Of a DNA stretch of 64,000 nt, positions 18,022 to 26,030 are shown piece by piece; position 1 is the first letter of the stretch, and each line of letters opens with the position of its first letter. The DNA is from Halorussus ruber. Lineage in GTDB: Archaea; Halobacteriota; Halobacteria; Halobacteriales; Haladaptataceae. The notes beneath the pieces are model-generated. The model saw only the letters and a list, made by a program, of their open reading frames with translations. It had not been told where the DNA came from and did not search any database. Location: contig NZ_SBIT01000001.1 of NCBI RefSeq assembly GCF_004765785.1, positions 62,001-126,000 on the forward strand, written 5' to 3'. The translations under genes were made by a program, and so were the position numbers.

Positions 18022-18345
18022 GTGGTACCCGACATCGGCGCGGTGTTCGGCGAGTACACGTATCTCGCTACGGAGGTCGTCTGGGGGGCGGTTGCGATAG
18101 GACTCCTTTATCGAGCCGATGCGCTGGTTCAAGCCGGGCGGACCATCGCGGTACTGTATCCTATCGCCTACGTCTGGGACTGGTACACGCTCCATATCGG
18201 CGTGTTCAGCATCCCCCTCCGGACCGGTATCGAGCTCCTCGGAATCCCAATCGAGGAACACATCTTCATGGTGGTAGTTCCCGCCCTCGTGCTAGGTATT
18301 CACACGAATCTCGAGAACTGGGGCCGCGAGAACCGTTCGGACTGA
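18022..18345 (+). CDS. single-domain lycopene-cyclase-like membrane protein
   Basis: The product has about 107 residues with three hydrophobic helices. YPIAYVWDWYTLHIGVFSI and GIELLGIPIEEHIFMV match the repeat of CrtYc/CrtYd-type lycopene cyclase domains, including the conserved PxEE-h-F motif. Full cyclases in archaea carry two such repeats in one chain of about 230 residues; here only one is present and no partner half adjoins it. It may act as a homodimer, pair with another half elsewhere, or serve another role. GTG at 18022 was chosen because a TATA box sits inside the longer reading. Confidence 0.75.
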   Translation: MVPDIGAVFGEYTYLATEVVWGAVAIGLLYRADALVQAGRTIAVLYPIAYVWDWYTLHIGVFSIPLRTGIELLGIPIEEHIFMVVVPALVLGIHTNLENWGRENRSD

Positions 18346-18517
18346 AACCGCCGAGAGCGGCCGGTAAGCCCCGGTTAACGCGGGACGGCGGCGAGATGAA
18401 ACAGACGTGCAACTGTTCGTAAGCAACGGTTTCCGGCGGGTAAATGGTGAATAACAAAGGCTAATCCGGGCGATGTGTTCTATCCATGCTGGGTTACGAC
18501 CAAGGGGTGGCATATTA

Positions 18518-19186
18518 ATGAGCACCATTGGTGACTCATCCGGAACCGGAAGTACCGAACCGGAGGAGACTCCGGACCAGCAGGACACGGCTGTAGCGGC
18601 CGAGGAAGTCTCTGACATCGTCGAGTCCGAAGACGAGGAGGAAGTGCAACAGAAACTCTCTAGAGACCTCGTCTTCGACGTTCTCAAGAATCGCCGGCGA
18701 CGATACGCCCTCCATTACCTCCGACGCGCGGACGATACGGTGCAGTTGTCCGAACTCGCAGAGCAAGTGGCGGCGTGGGAGAACGACATCGAGGTGGAGG
18801 CAATTTCCGCGGCCGAGCGTAAACGAGTCTACACCGCGCTCTACCAGTCACACCTGCCGAAACTAGACGACGCGGGCATCGTGGAGTACAACCAGAATCG
18901 CGGCATCGTGAAACTCTCGGGGGCGGCCGAACAACTCGACGTGTATCTCGATCTCGAAGCCCAACCCGACATCCCGTGGTGCAACTGGTACCTCGGACTC
19001 GCGGTGGCGGGCCTCGGCCTGCTGACGGGGGCGTGGCTCGGACTGCCGCCGTTCTCGCTGGTCGCGGACGTGCTTCTCGCGACCGTCATCGTCGCCGCCT
19101 ACGGAGCAGTCGCCCTCGCACACACCTACTACGCCCAACACGCAGACGCCGCGGGTGAAACACCGCCGGAAATTCAGGAGTCGTAG
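18518..19186 (+). CDS. DUF7344 winged-helix protein with two membrane segments
   Basis: The 222-residue haloarchaeal protein has an acidic disordered N-terminus (1-50). A winged-helix DUF7344 domain follows (about 50-150; LKNRRRRYALHYLRR, then SHLPKLDDAGIVEYNQNRG), and two C-terminal hydrophobic helices (about 165-210) anchor it in the membrane. Such proteins are presumed transcription regulators. The start at 18518 (MSTIGDSS) is preceded by GGGGTGG at about -13; the longer frame from 18473 is unlikely. It is followed 2 bases later by a DUF7504-type gene, a common pairing in haloarchaea. It is one of three DUF7344 genes in this window. Confidence 0.85.
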   Translation: MSTIGDSSGTGSTEPEETPDQQDTAVAAEEVSDIVESEDEEEVQQKLSRDLVFDVLKNRRRRYALHYLRRADDTVQLSELAEQVAAWENDIEVEAISAAERKRVYTALYQSHLPKLDDAGIVEYNQNRGIVKLSGAAEQLDVYLDLEAQPDIPWCNWYLGLAVAGLGLLTGAWLGLPPFSLVADVLLATVIVAAYGAVALAHTYYAQHADAAGETPPEIQES

Positions 19187-19188
19187 CC

Positions 19189-19755
19189 ATGCGAGAAGCG
19201 GTGCGGTCTGGAGTGACCTCCCTCGGGGACGTGGAACCGACGGACGACGCATTCGCTCCCGCGGGGACCCAGACGCTGGTCCGGACGCCAGCCGAGGCCG
19301 ACCCGCTTTCCGCCCTCCCCGCGCGCACGTTCGACAACCTCCTCGTGGTCTCGGCGCGCGACCACCCGAACAAACTCGAAGCGCGCGTAGAGCGGGCCGG
19401 ACACGACCCCGCCAACGTGGGTGTCGTACCGGTCTCCCCTGCGGCCCGCGACTACGACGGCGACCTCTGGACGACCGACCCCGTCAACCCCGACGACTTG
19501 ACGGGCCTCGGCATGCGGTTCTCGGACGCGATTCGACACGTCGAATCCGGGTCCGGTTGGGTCGTCATCGACGCGCTCGGCGTCCTGCTGATGTACGCCG
19601 ACGACGCTCGCGTGTGCCGGTTTTTCCAGACGCTCTCGAACAGGGTGCGGGCGAAGGAGGTCCACGGAGTCTACTTCACCAACCACGACGCGGTGGCCGA
19701 CGAGACCTACGAACAACTCCGGGCGATGTGCGACGCGGAGTACCGAATCGAGTAG
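19189..19755 (+). CDS. DUF7504-type (degenerate RecA/KaiC-like) protein
   Basis: The 188-residue soluble protein has strands FDNLLVVSA, SGWVVIDALGVLLMY and VHGVYFTNHD that suggest a RecA/KaiC-type core without a Walker A motif, as in the haloarchaeal DUF7504 family. These proteins are often found beside DUF7344 genes or sensor genes; the function is not established. It starts 2 bases after the upstream DUF7344 stop, so the two are an operon. The family assignment is by pattern and gene context, without a search. Confidence 0.65.
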   Translation: MREAVRSGVTSLGDVEPTDDAFAPAGTQTLVRTPAEADPLSALPARTFDNLLVVSARDHPNKLEARVERAGHDPANVGVVPVSPAARDYDGDLWTTDPVNPDDLTGLGMRFSDAIRHVESGSGWVVIDALGVLLMYADDARVCRFFQTLSNRVRAKEVHGVYFTNHDAVADETYEQLRAMCDAEYRIE

Positions 19756-19930
19756 TTTTCGGTCCCCTACTCGGTTTCAGGGACCGCCTGAAACGCGCTC
19801 AGCGACCGTTCTCGACTACCAACGGGCGGACAGTAGAACGCGTCAGGGTATAACTCCTCTGACGATTCCAAGCTGTTGGACATTATCTACTTCTGCTACG
19901 ACTCGAGGAGACGTACTTCCGACCGGTCCC

Positions 19931-20757
19931 ATGGACGCAGACAAGTACCCGCCCGAGGACGACCGACGGCGGTTCGTGAAAGGCGTCGTCGGCACCGCCG
20001 CGACGACCGTCCTGAACGCATCGACCTCCGCCGCCGGTGGCACCGGCGGTCCGACCACGTACGTCGGCATCGAGAACACCGACGGTCCCGCGCCGCGCGG
20101 GATGCCCATCGTCCCGCTTACCATCGACGACGAGGGCTACCTGAAGGGCGTCTGGCCCGAGGTCAGGGAGAAGGAACTGAAAGACGGCAGTACGCTCACC
20201 TACACCGCCCAAGAGATGGGCGGAGTCACCTACACCGGCCGGTGGTTCCAGTACTGCGGCGTCCAAATCGCGCAAGGGTTGCGCCCCGAAACTGACCAGG
20301 ACAACTTCCTGCGGTCCAAGCCCGGCCTCTACGAGTGGCAGGCCGACCACGAGCAGGGCCGGAAGCTCCACGTGGACGACTTCGCCGACTACGAGGAGTG
20401 GACCAACGGTATCGGGTCGGCTGGCGCGGGCAAACCCGCTCAGACGACGTGGCGCTCCCAATCCGAGGGCGACGAGGAGGTCAAGAAGCTCCCGGTGCAG
20501 GTGCTTCGCTCGCCGAAAGTGTCGGACCTGCCCGCCGAGAGCGACCACGGCGCGTTTCTGCGCGCGGCCACCGAGTCGGACTTCGTCGCGTGGCTCGACA
20601 AATGCACCCACTTCTGTTGCACGCCGGGGTTCAACTCCTCGCGGGACGCCTCGAAGTTCGACGCGACCGACGCGGGTACTGCTAGTGTCACCAGTCGGTG
20701 TACGACCCGTTTTCGCCGGTCGAAAAGTCGTTCAACGCCTTCCCACGACCAGAGTAG
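19931..20757 (+). pseudogene. Rieske iron-sulfur protein gene, frameshifted and with an internal stop
   Basis: The first 245 residues read as an archaeal Rieske protein of a cytochrome bc-type complex. A twin-arginine start (DDRRRFVKGVVG) is followed by the first cluster motif CTHFCCTPGF at about residue 225. After codon 247 (about 20672-20676) a net one-base loss changes frame. The expected second motif continues in another frame as Y-C-stop-C-H-Q-S-V-Y-D-P-F, where a TAG (20683-20685) replaces the usual Gln codon, and runs on to PRPE at 20757. The literal open frame ends at 20827 with unrelated residues. No cytochrome b gene adjoins it, so it looks like a decaying extra copy. Confidence 0.85.
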
Positions 20758-20827
20758 CGTCGTGGCTGGGCGCTTTTTCGAGGTCGAGATTGGAGTCGCG
20801 CAGACTGCACGACTGACTACGGGCTAG

Positions 20828-20967
20828 CAACACGACTGCGAGCGAAGCGACTACCTGCTCGGAAGACGCGGGTTGTCTTCCGGCGTTTTTTATCGACGTT
20901 TTACAAGTGAACAACTCCCAAGCCAACGGCTTCGGAGTTCTGAAACGCGGTAAAAGGTTGAAGGTAG
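20828..20967. other. spacer with terminator-like repeat
   Basis: The region between the Rieske remnant and tRNA-Val contains the family-H hairpin with T-run (20860-20891) and no gene. Confidence 0.6.
20860..20891 (+). terminator. family-H hairpin copy 2 followed by six T
   Basis: The perfect 8-bp stem CGGAAGAC/GTCTTCCG around the loop GCGGGTT (20860-20882) is followed by GCG and T6 (20886-20891). It has the shape of an intrinsic terminator for plus-strand transcripts. On the minus strand the loop is AACCCGC, identical to copies 3 and 4. Confidence 0.55.
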
Positions 20968-21041
20968 TGGGTTTGGGCAGATTTGAACTGCCGACCTCCT
21001 CCATGTCAAGGAGGTGTCATAACCAACTAGACCACAAACCC
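20968..21041 (-). tRNA. tRNA-Val (anticodon GAC)
   Basis: On the minus strand a 74-base cloverleaf is readable: acceptor GGGTTTG/CAAACCC with discriminator A, anticodon stem CCTCC/GGAGG around loop TTGACAT (anticodon GAC), and T-arm GGCAG-TTCAAAT-CTGCC. CCA is not encoded. No intron is present. Confidence 0.95.
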
Positions 21042-21604
21042 AAGTTGGTGCGACCTCCTTCGGACGCATTTCTTCGTTTGCCCCGGGGATAATTGAACCT
21101 TTCGGATTCCGACGCAGTCCGGCGATTTACAATGAAGGTTCGGCCTAACGGCGCGGCGTTCGGCCGGTAGAACGGCTAGTTTCGGCGAGAGAAGGGCTTT
21201 GGATTCAACTCGTCAGCTATGATAGTACTCAGGGCCGGAGAAATAAATACCCTTATTTAAGAAATATACTTATGGCTTAGAGAAGCAATTACATTTATTT
21301 AGTTGTTCGGAAGAGATTCAGTCTGGAAGCGGGAGATAGCCTCAGACTCGAGCCAAGCCGTCTCCCGCACCGCGACCGCACCTCGTCCTCCCCAAACTCC
21401 TGTGCTTCTCCCTCGTCGCTTCGCTCCTCGGTGCGATGCTCGTCTACTGGCAGACAACCCGCGTCTGCCGAGCCTTCGGCTTCGCCGAAGACCTCGCGCG
21501 CGACGATGGCGCGGCGAACGAGCCGCCGCGCCAGCGCGCGCCGGGCCGAACAGTTCACCGAGCGCCAGCCCCTCAACAACATCCGACCGGGAGTCCCGAC
21601 AGCT
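21042..21604. other. 560-base intergenic region before trpD
   Basis: No supported gene is seen in this stretch. It contains an AT-rich block (about 21238-21300), then a GC-rich segment with the family-H hairpin copy 3 (21449-21469) and a second hairpin CTTCGGC-ttc-GCCGAAG immediately after it. Open frames across it translate to low-complexity Arg/Pro-rich sequence and are shadows of the repeats. Confidence 0.6.
21449..21469 (+). repeat. family-H hairpin, copy 3
   Basis: Stem GGCAGAC/GTCTGCC around loop AACCCGC, followed by GAGCC. The third base pair is C-G here but A-T in copies 2 and 5, a compensatory change, while the loop is identical to that of copy 4. Confidence 0.6.
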
Positions 21605-21662
21605 TTAAGTCGATGTACGATTGTGTTCATTATAAGACTAAGACGTACATTGGTGATTTAGA
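21605..21662 (+). promoter_or_regulatory. trp operon promoter with inverted repeat flanking the TATA box
   Basis: CATTATAAG (about 21628-21636) is a TATA box about 31 bases before the trpD ATG (21663), implying a nearly leaderless mRNA. It is flanked by perfect 7-base arms ATGTACG (21613-21619) and CGTACAT (21644-21650), whose centres are 31 bp (three helical turns) apart. This is a likely operator for a tryptophan-responsive repressor. Confidence 0.6.
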
Positions 21663-22667
21663 ATGCAAGATTACATCGAACGCGTCACCGACGGGGAGGA
21701 CCTCACGCTCGACCAAGCGCGAGAGGCGGCGACGGCCGTCTTCGAGGGTGCAACCGAGGCCCAAATCGGCGCGCTCCTCTCGGCGCTCCGGGCGAAGGGC
21801 GAAACCGAGACCGAAATCGCCGGGTTCGCACAGGGGATGCGCGACGCCGCGCGGACCATCGACCCCGACAGAGCGCCGCTGGTAGACACCTGCGGGACCG
21901 GCGGCGACGACTACGACACGATTAACGTCTCGACCACCAGCGCCATCGTCGCCAGCGGCGCTGGCGTCCCCGTCGCCAAGCACGGCAACTACTCCGTCTC
22001 CTCGTCGTCGGGAAGCGCGGACGTACTCGAGGAGGTCGGCGTCGAAGTCGAGGCCGAACCGCCCGCCGTCGAGGCGGCCATCGAGGACGACGGCATCGGG
22101 TTCATGCTCGCGCCGGTCTTCCACCCCGCGATGAAGGCCGTCATCGGCCCGCGGAAGGAACTCGGGATGCGAACCGTGTTCAACGTCCTCGGTCCGCTGA
22201 CCAACCCCGCGGGCGCTGACGCCCAAATCGTCGGCGTCTACGACCCTGACCTCGTGCCGGTCCTCGCTCGGTCGCTCTCCAAGATGAGCGTCGAGCGCGC
22301 GCTGGTCGTCCACGGCTCCGGCATGGACGAAATCGCGGTCCACGGCGAGACTACCGCCGCCGAGGTCCGCGGCGACGAAATCGAGGAGTACACCATCACG
22401 CCCGAGGACGTCGGCCTCTCGCGCCACCCCGTCGCCGACGTGTCCGGTGGCACCCCCGAGGAGAACGCCGAAGACATGCGCGGCATCGTCGAGGGAGACG
22501 TGACCGGCGCGAAGCGCGACATCATCCTCGCCAACGCCGGAGCCGCACTCTACGTCGCTGGCGAGGCCGACTCGCTCGAAGACGGTGCGCAATTGGCCGA
22601 GAAAGCCATCGAAGACGGCGCGGCGGCCGACCACCTCGAACGCCTCCGGACCACCGTGCCAGCATGA
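21663..22667 (+). CDS. trpD: anthranilate phosphoribosyltransferase
   Basis: This enzyme transfers phosphoribose from PRPP to anthranilate in tryptophan synthesis. The 334-residue protein has the PRPP-binding loop DTCGTGGDDYDTINVST (about 80-96) and KHGNYSVSSSSGSADVLE, both diagnostic of TrpD, and RTVFNVLGPLTNPA near residue 180. Length is normal. It is the first gene of trpDFEG; its stop overlaps the trpF start by 4 bases (ATGA). Confidence 0.97.
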   Translation: MQDYIERVTDGEDLTLDQAREAATAVFEGATEAQIGALLSALRAKGETETEIAGFAQGMRDAARTIDPDRAPLVDTCGTGGDDYDTINVSTTSAIVASGAGVPVAKHGNYSVSSSSGSADVLEEVGVEVEAEPPAVEAAIEDDGIGFMLAPVFHPAMKAVIGPRKELGMRTVFNVLGPLTNPAGADAQIVGVYDPDLVPVLARSLSKMSVERALVVHGSGMDEIAVHGETTAAEVRGDEIEEYTITPEDVGLSRHPVADVSGGTPEENAEDMRGIVEGDVTGAKRDIILANAGAALYVAGEADSLEDGAQLAEKAIEDGAAADHLERLRTTVPA

Positions 22668-23347
22668 CGCGGGTGAAAATCTGCGGACTCACCGCCCGCG
22701 AGGACTTGCGGGTCGCGGTCGAAGCGGGCGCTGACGCCGTCGGCCTGCTGGTGGACGTGCCGGTCGATTCGCCGCGAGAAATCGACACCCAGCGAGCGGT
22801 CGAACTCGCCGAGGCGGCCCCGCCGTTCGTGACGACCGTGCTGGTGACGATGCCGGATTCGCCGGAGCGCGCTGTCGAACTCACCAGCGCCGTCGACCCC
22901 GACGCCGTGCAGGTCCACGGCAACCTCGGCGTGGGCGACATCGCGTACCTGACCGCCAACGTGAACGCGCAGGTCCTCAAGGTCGTGGACGCCGCGGAAC
23001 CCGAGGACGCCCGGCGCTACGACGACGTGGCAGACGCGCTACTGGTCGATTCCGTGGACGAGGAGGGCGCTGGCGGCACGGGCCGCACCCACGACTGGGA
23101 GCGCACTACCGAGTTCGCCGCCGACCTCGACTCGCCGGTCGTCCTCGCGGGCGGCCTGACGCCCGACAACGTCGCCGACGCGGTTCGCTCGGTCGAACCC
23201 TTCGCCGTGGACGTCGCCAGCGGCGTCGAGCGGAGCGGTACCGACGCGTCCGAGACAGCACCCTCGACGACCGGACGTAAGGACCCGGACGCGGTCGCCG
23301 ACTTCGTGGCGAACGCGAAACGAGCGTATTCGACTCCGACACCATGA
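22664..23347 (+). CDS. trpF: phosphoribosylanthranilate isomerase
   Basis: The 227-residue TIM barrel opens MTRVKICGLTAREDL, with the catalytic Cys7 of the KICGLT motif. The later DAVQVHGN and VVLAGGLTPDNVADAV, then AVDVASGVE, with the catalytic Asp in the last strand, complete the family pattern. It converts N-(phosphoribosyl)anthranilate to CdRP. It is coupled to trpD and trpE by 4-base overlaps at both ends. Confidence 0.96.
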   Translation: MTRVKICGLTAREDLRVAVEAGADAVGLLVDVPVDSPREIDTQRAVELAEAAPPFVTTVLVTMPDSPERAVELTSAVDPDAVQVHGNLGVGDIAYLTANVNAQVLKVVDAAEPEDARRYDDVADALLVDSVDEEGAGGTGRTHDWERTTEFAADLDSPVVLAGGLTPDNVADAVRSVEPFAVDVASGVERSGTDASETAPSTTGRKDPDAVADFVANAKRAYSTPTP

Positions 23348-24969
23348 AGCCGGGACGCAAGCAGTTCGCCGACCTCGCGGGAGGCGACGACCTCTCGGTA
23401 GTCCGAATCGAAGCCGAACTCGACGTAGAGACCACGCCCCTGTCGGCCTACGCGGCGCTGACCGGGCGCTCGACCGACGCGGACGCCGCCGAGTACGCCT
23501 TCCTGCTCGAAAGCGCCGAGAAGACCGCTTCCAGCGACCCCGACGGCGCGTTCTCGGCCGAACAGTCCGGCGACCGCCACGCCCGCTACTCCTACGTGGG
23601 CTACGACCCCGACGCCGTCGTGACAGTCGCCCCCGACGAGACCAACGTCGAGTCGCTCGGCGGCCGGGCCGCCAAATTCGTCGCTGGCGACCACTCCGGC
23701 GACGCGCTCGACGCCCTACGGTCGGCCATGCCCGACGCCGAACGCCGCGGATTCCCCGAGGGCGACCGCCAGCACTTCGAGGGCGGTCTGGTCGGCTTTC
23801 TGGCCTACGACGCGGTGTACGACTTCTGGCTCGACGAGCGAGGAGTCGAGCGCCCGGAGTCCAGATTCCCCGACGCTCAGTTCGTCCTCAACACGAAGAC
23901 GGTCGCGTTCGACCACCGCGCCGGAACCGCCTCGCTGGTGTTCACGCCGCTGGTCGGCCCGGACGACGACCCCGCGGAAATCTACGACGACCTCCGGGCG
24001 GAAGCCGAGCGCGTGGCCGACCTCCTCGAATCGGCCAGTTCGCCCGAGACCGGCGGGTTCGTCTGCGAGTCGGAGACTGCTGGCCCGCGCGAGGAGTACG
24101 AAGAGGCGGTCCGCACCGCGAAGGAACACGTCCTCGACGGCGACATCTATCAGGGCGTCGTCTCCCGGAAGCGAGAGCTGAGGGGCGACGTGGACCCGCT
24201 GGGGTTCTACGACGCGCTCCGGGAGGTGAACCCCTCGCCGTACATGTATCTCCTCGGCTACGACGACCGGACCGTGGTCGGCGCGAGTCCCGAGACGCTG
24301 GTGTCGGTCCGCGGCCGCGAGGTCATGGCGAACCCCATCGCGGGAACCTGCTCGCGGGGGTCGAGTCCGGTCGAGGACCGCCGCCTCGCGGGCGAGATGC
24401 TCGCCGACGAGAAAGAGCAGGCCGAACACACGATGCTGGTGGACCTCGCTCGCAACGACGTGCGCCGGGTCAGCGAACCCGGGAGCGTACAGGTCGAGGA
24501 GTTCATGAACGTCCTCAAGTACAGCCACGTCCAGCACATCGAGAGTACCGTGACGGGGCGACTCGCCGCGGGTTCGGACGCCTTCGACGCCACTCGTGCG
24601 TCCTTCCCGGCGGGCACCCTCTCAGGTGCGCCGAAGATTCGTGCGATGGAACTCCTCGACGACCTCGAACGCTCGGCGCGCGGCCTCTACGGCGGCGGCG
24701 TCGGCTACTACTCGTGGTCGGGCGACGCCGACTTCGCCATCGTCATCCGGACCGCGACCATCGAGTCGGACGCAGATGCCTCTCCGCCGGACCGCATCAC
24801 GGTGCAGGCCGGTGCGGGCATCGTCGCCGACAGCGACCCCAGCGCAGAGTACGAAGAGACCGAGAAGAAGATGGACGGCGTGCTGACCGCTCTCGACCGC
24901 ATCGAAGAGTCGCGCAAGCGTCGTCCCACCGACCCCGACGAGACGGAAGCGCCGGGGGTGAGTCGATGA
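23344..24969 (+). CDS. trpE: anthranilate synthase component I
   Basis: The 541-residue chorismate-utilising subunit carries PIAGTCSRGSSPVEDRRLA, EHTMLVDLARNDVRRV and GTLSGAPKIRAMELLDDLE, the classical TrpE/PabB active-site blocks. DGDIYQGVVSRKRELRG, at about residue 265, is a typical core block. It makes anthranilate from chorismate with ammonia supplied by TrpG. The N-terminal LLESAEK corresponds to the tryptophan feedback site region. Overlaps: trpF by 4 bases, trpG by 4 bases. Confidence 0.96.
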   Translation: MKPGRKQFADLAGGDDLSVVRIEAELDVETTPLSAYAALTGRSTDADAAEYAFLLESAEKTASSDPDGAFSAEQSGDRHARYSYVGYDPDAVVTVAPDETNVESLGGRAAKFVAGDHSGDALDALRSAMPDAERRGFPEGDRQHFEGGLVGFLAYDAVYDFWLDERGVERPESRFPDAQFVLNTKTVAFDHRAGTASLVFTPLVGPDDDPAEIYDDLRAEAERVADLLESASSPETGGFVCESETAGPREEYEEAVRTAKEHVLDGDIYQGVVSRKRELRGDVDPLGFYDALREVNPSPYMYLLGYDDRTVVGASPETLVSVRGREVMANPIAGTCSRGSSPVEDRRLAGEMLADEKEQAEHTMLVDLARNDVRRVSEPGSVQVEEFMNVLKYSHVQHIESTVTGRLAAGSDAFDATRASFPAGTLSGAPKIRAMELLDDLERSARGLYGGGVGYYSWSGDADFAIVIRTATIESDADASPPDRITVQAGAGIVADSDPSAEYEETEKKMDGVLTALDRIEESRKRRPTDPDETEAPGVSR

Positions 24970-25595
24970 CCGCGAGCGTCGAGGGCGACCGCAGGCAGTC
25001 GCCCGCCGCCGAGGATCTGCAAGTCCTCTTCGTGGACAACTTCGACTCGTTCACCTACAACCTCGTGGAGTACACGAGCGAACACGCCGAGACGGAGGTG
25101 GTCCGCAACACGGCCTCGCTGGCCGACGTGCGGGAGGCCGACCCGGACGCCATCGTGGTCTCGCCGGGGCCGGGACACCCGGCGAACGAGCGCGACGTGG
25201 GCGTCACTCTCGACGTGTTCCGCGAGGTCAGCCCCGAGGTGCCGACGCTCGGGGTCTGTCTCGGACTGGAAGCCGCGGTCTACGCCTACGGCGGGTCGGT
25301 CGGACGCGCTCCCGAGCCAGTCCACGGCAAGGCCTTCCCCGTGGACCACGACGGGCGAGGCGTCTACGCGGGGCTGGAACAGGGGTTCCGCGCCGGTCGC
25401 TACCACTCGCTGGTTGCGACCGAGGTCCCCGACTGCTTCGAGGTGACCGCGACGACCGACCACGAAGGTGAGGAACTGGTGATGGGTGTGCGCCACCGCG
25501 AGCATCCCATCGAGTGCGTCCAGTTCCACCCCGAGAGCGTGCTAACCGCGGTCGGCCACGACGTGATTCGGAACTTCGTCCGTGAAGTGGCGTAG
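24966..25595 (+). CDS. trpG: anthranilate synthase component II (glutamine amidotransferase)
   Basis: The 209-residue class I glutamine amidotransferase has the motifs VDNFDSFTYNLVEY, VVSPGPGHP, the nucleophile Cys in LGVCLGLEA, and the His/Glu pair in VQFHPESV. The usual GHQ after the catalytic CLG is replaced by LEA. The ATG at 24966 gives a 4-base overlap with trpE and a short N-terminal extension. It is the last gene of the operon; trpC, trpA and trpB are not in the window. Confidence 0.95.
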   Translation: MTASVEGDRRQSPAAEDLQVLFVDNFDSFTYNLVEYTSEHAETEVVRNTASLADVREADPDAIVVSPGPGHPANERDVGVTLDVFREVSPEVPTLGVCLGLEAAVYAYGGSVGRAPEPVHGKAFPVDHDGRGVYAGLEQGFRAGRYHSLVATEVPDCFEVTATTDHEGEELVMGVRHREHPIECVQFHPESVLTAVGHDVIRNFVREVA

Positions 25596-25850
25596 ATTCG
25601 TCTCTCGGACTACGATTGGCTCCGCCTTTTCAGGTTAGTCGGACTGGCAGTTGATGAGGTCATCGACACTGCTGACTGACTCGCCAGCTCCCTGCCCACA
25701 ACTGCGCGAAACGTCCGGTAAAGGTTGGTCCCGTGCTCAGATTTAAATCTTCGTGGCGGTCGCTCTGTCCGGGGATAAGACAGGATATTATTTCCTAAAG
25801 GAATATTTTTTTATATAAATGGATTTCTATTTCTTTTCCGACGCGCTCGA
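25596..25850. other. spacer after trpG with candidate ncRNA
   Basis: The region contains the candidate small RNA (25628-25720, minus) with its promoter-like ATTTAAAT (25741-25748), then an AT-rich tract with T7 at 25806-25812 that could end plus-strand transcription. No protein-coding frame is supported here. Confidence 0.5.
25628..25720 (-). ncRNA. candidate small structured RNA, copy 1 (family N)
   Basis: On the minus strand, CACGAAG-ATTTAAAT (BRE-like bases and TATA, 25741-25755) precedes a segment nearly identical to one at 50912-51045. Shared blocks include CCGGACGTTTCGCG (cf. CCGGACGCTTCGCG), AGCTGGCGAGTCAGTCAGC, AGTGTCG, then ACTGCCAGTCCGACTAACC. CTGG/CCAG and GCAGT/ACTGC can pair and enclose a small hairpin (GATGA/TCATC) whose counterpart in copy 2 is much longer. 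The 5' end is estimated from TATA spacing and the 3' end from the limit of similarity. A MITE-like repeat is the main alternative. Confidence 0.45.
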
Positions 25851-26030
25851 CTACAGCAACACGCCCGCCGTGTAGAGCGCCCCGACGACCACGATAGCGA
25901 CCAGAAGCAGTTTCCACGCGACGCTCAGGACGATGCGCCCGATTAGTACGATGGCCGCGAGCGCGACGAGGCCGACCAGCAGTTCCCCGAGTGGCGACGC
26001 GAGCAGTCCCGCCGCGAGTGCGATGTTCAT
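25851..26030 (-). CDS. small hydrophobic membrane protein, 59 residues
   Basis: The frame starts MNIALAAGLLASPLGELLVG and contains two membrane-spanning stretches (about 14-31 and 36-58) separated by GRIVLSVAWK. It is rich in Ala, Leu and Val with haloarchaeal-type GC-rich codons. Two-helix proteins of this size are common in haloarchaeal genomes and no function is known. Coding status is inferred from the clean start, composition and hydrophobic periodicity. Confidence 0.6.
   Translation of the reverse strand: MNIALAAGLLASPLGELLVGLVALAAIVLIGRIVLSVAWKLLLVAIVVVGALYTAGVLL

Noticed and set aside
20683-20685. TAG in the Rieske gene as a recoded amino acid (e.g. pyrrolysine)
   Set aside because: The gene also needs a frameshift to be read, and pyrrolysine use is not known in haloarchaea, so decay is simpler.
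21436-21885. 149-residue plus-strand frame covering the trp promoter
   Set aside because: It reads through a hairpin repeat and the TATA region and enters trpD out of frame.
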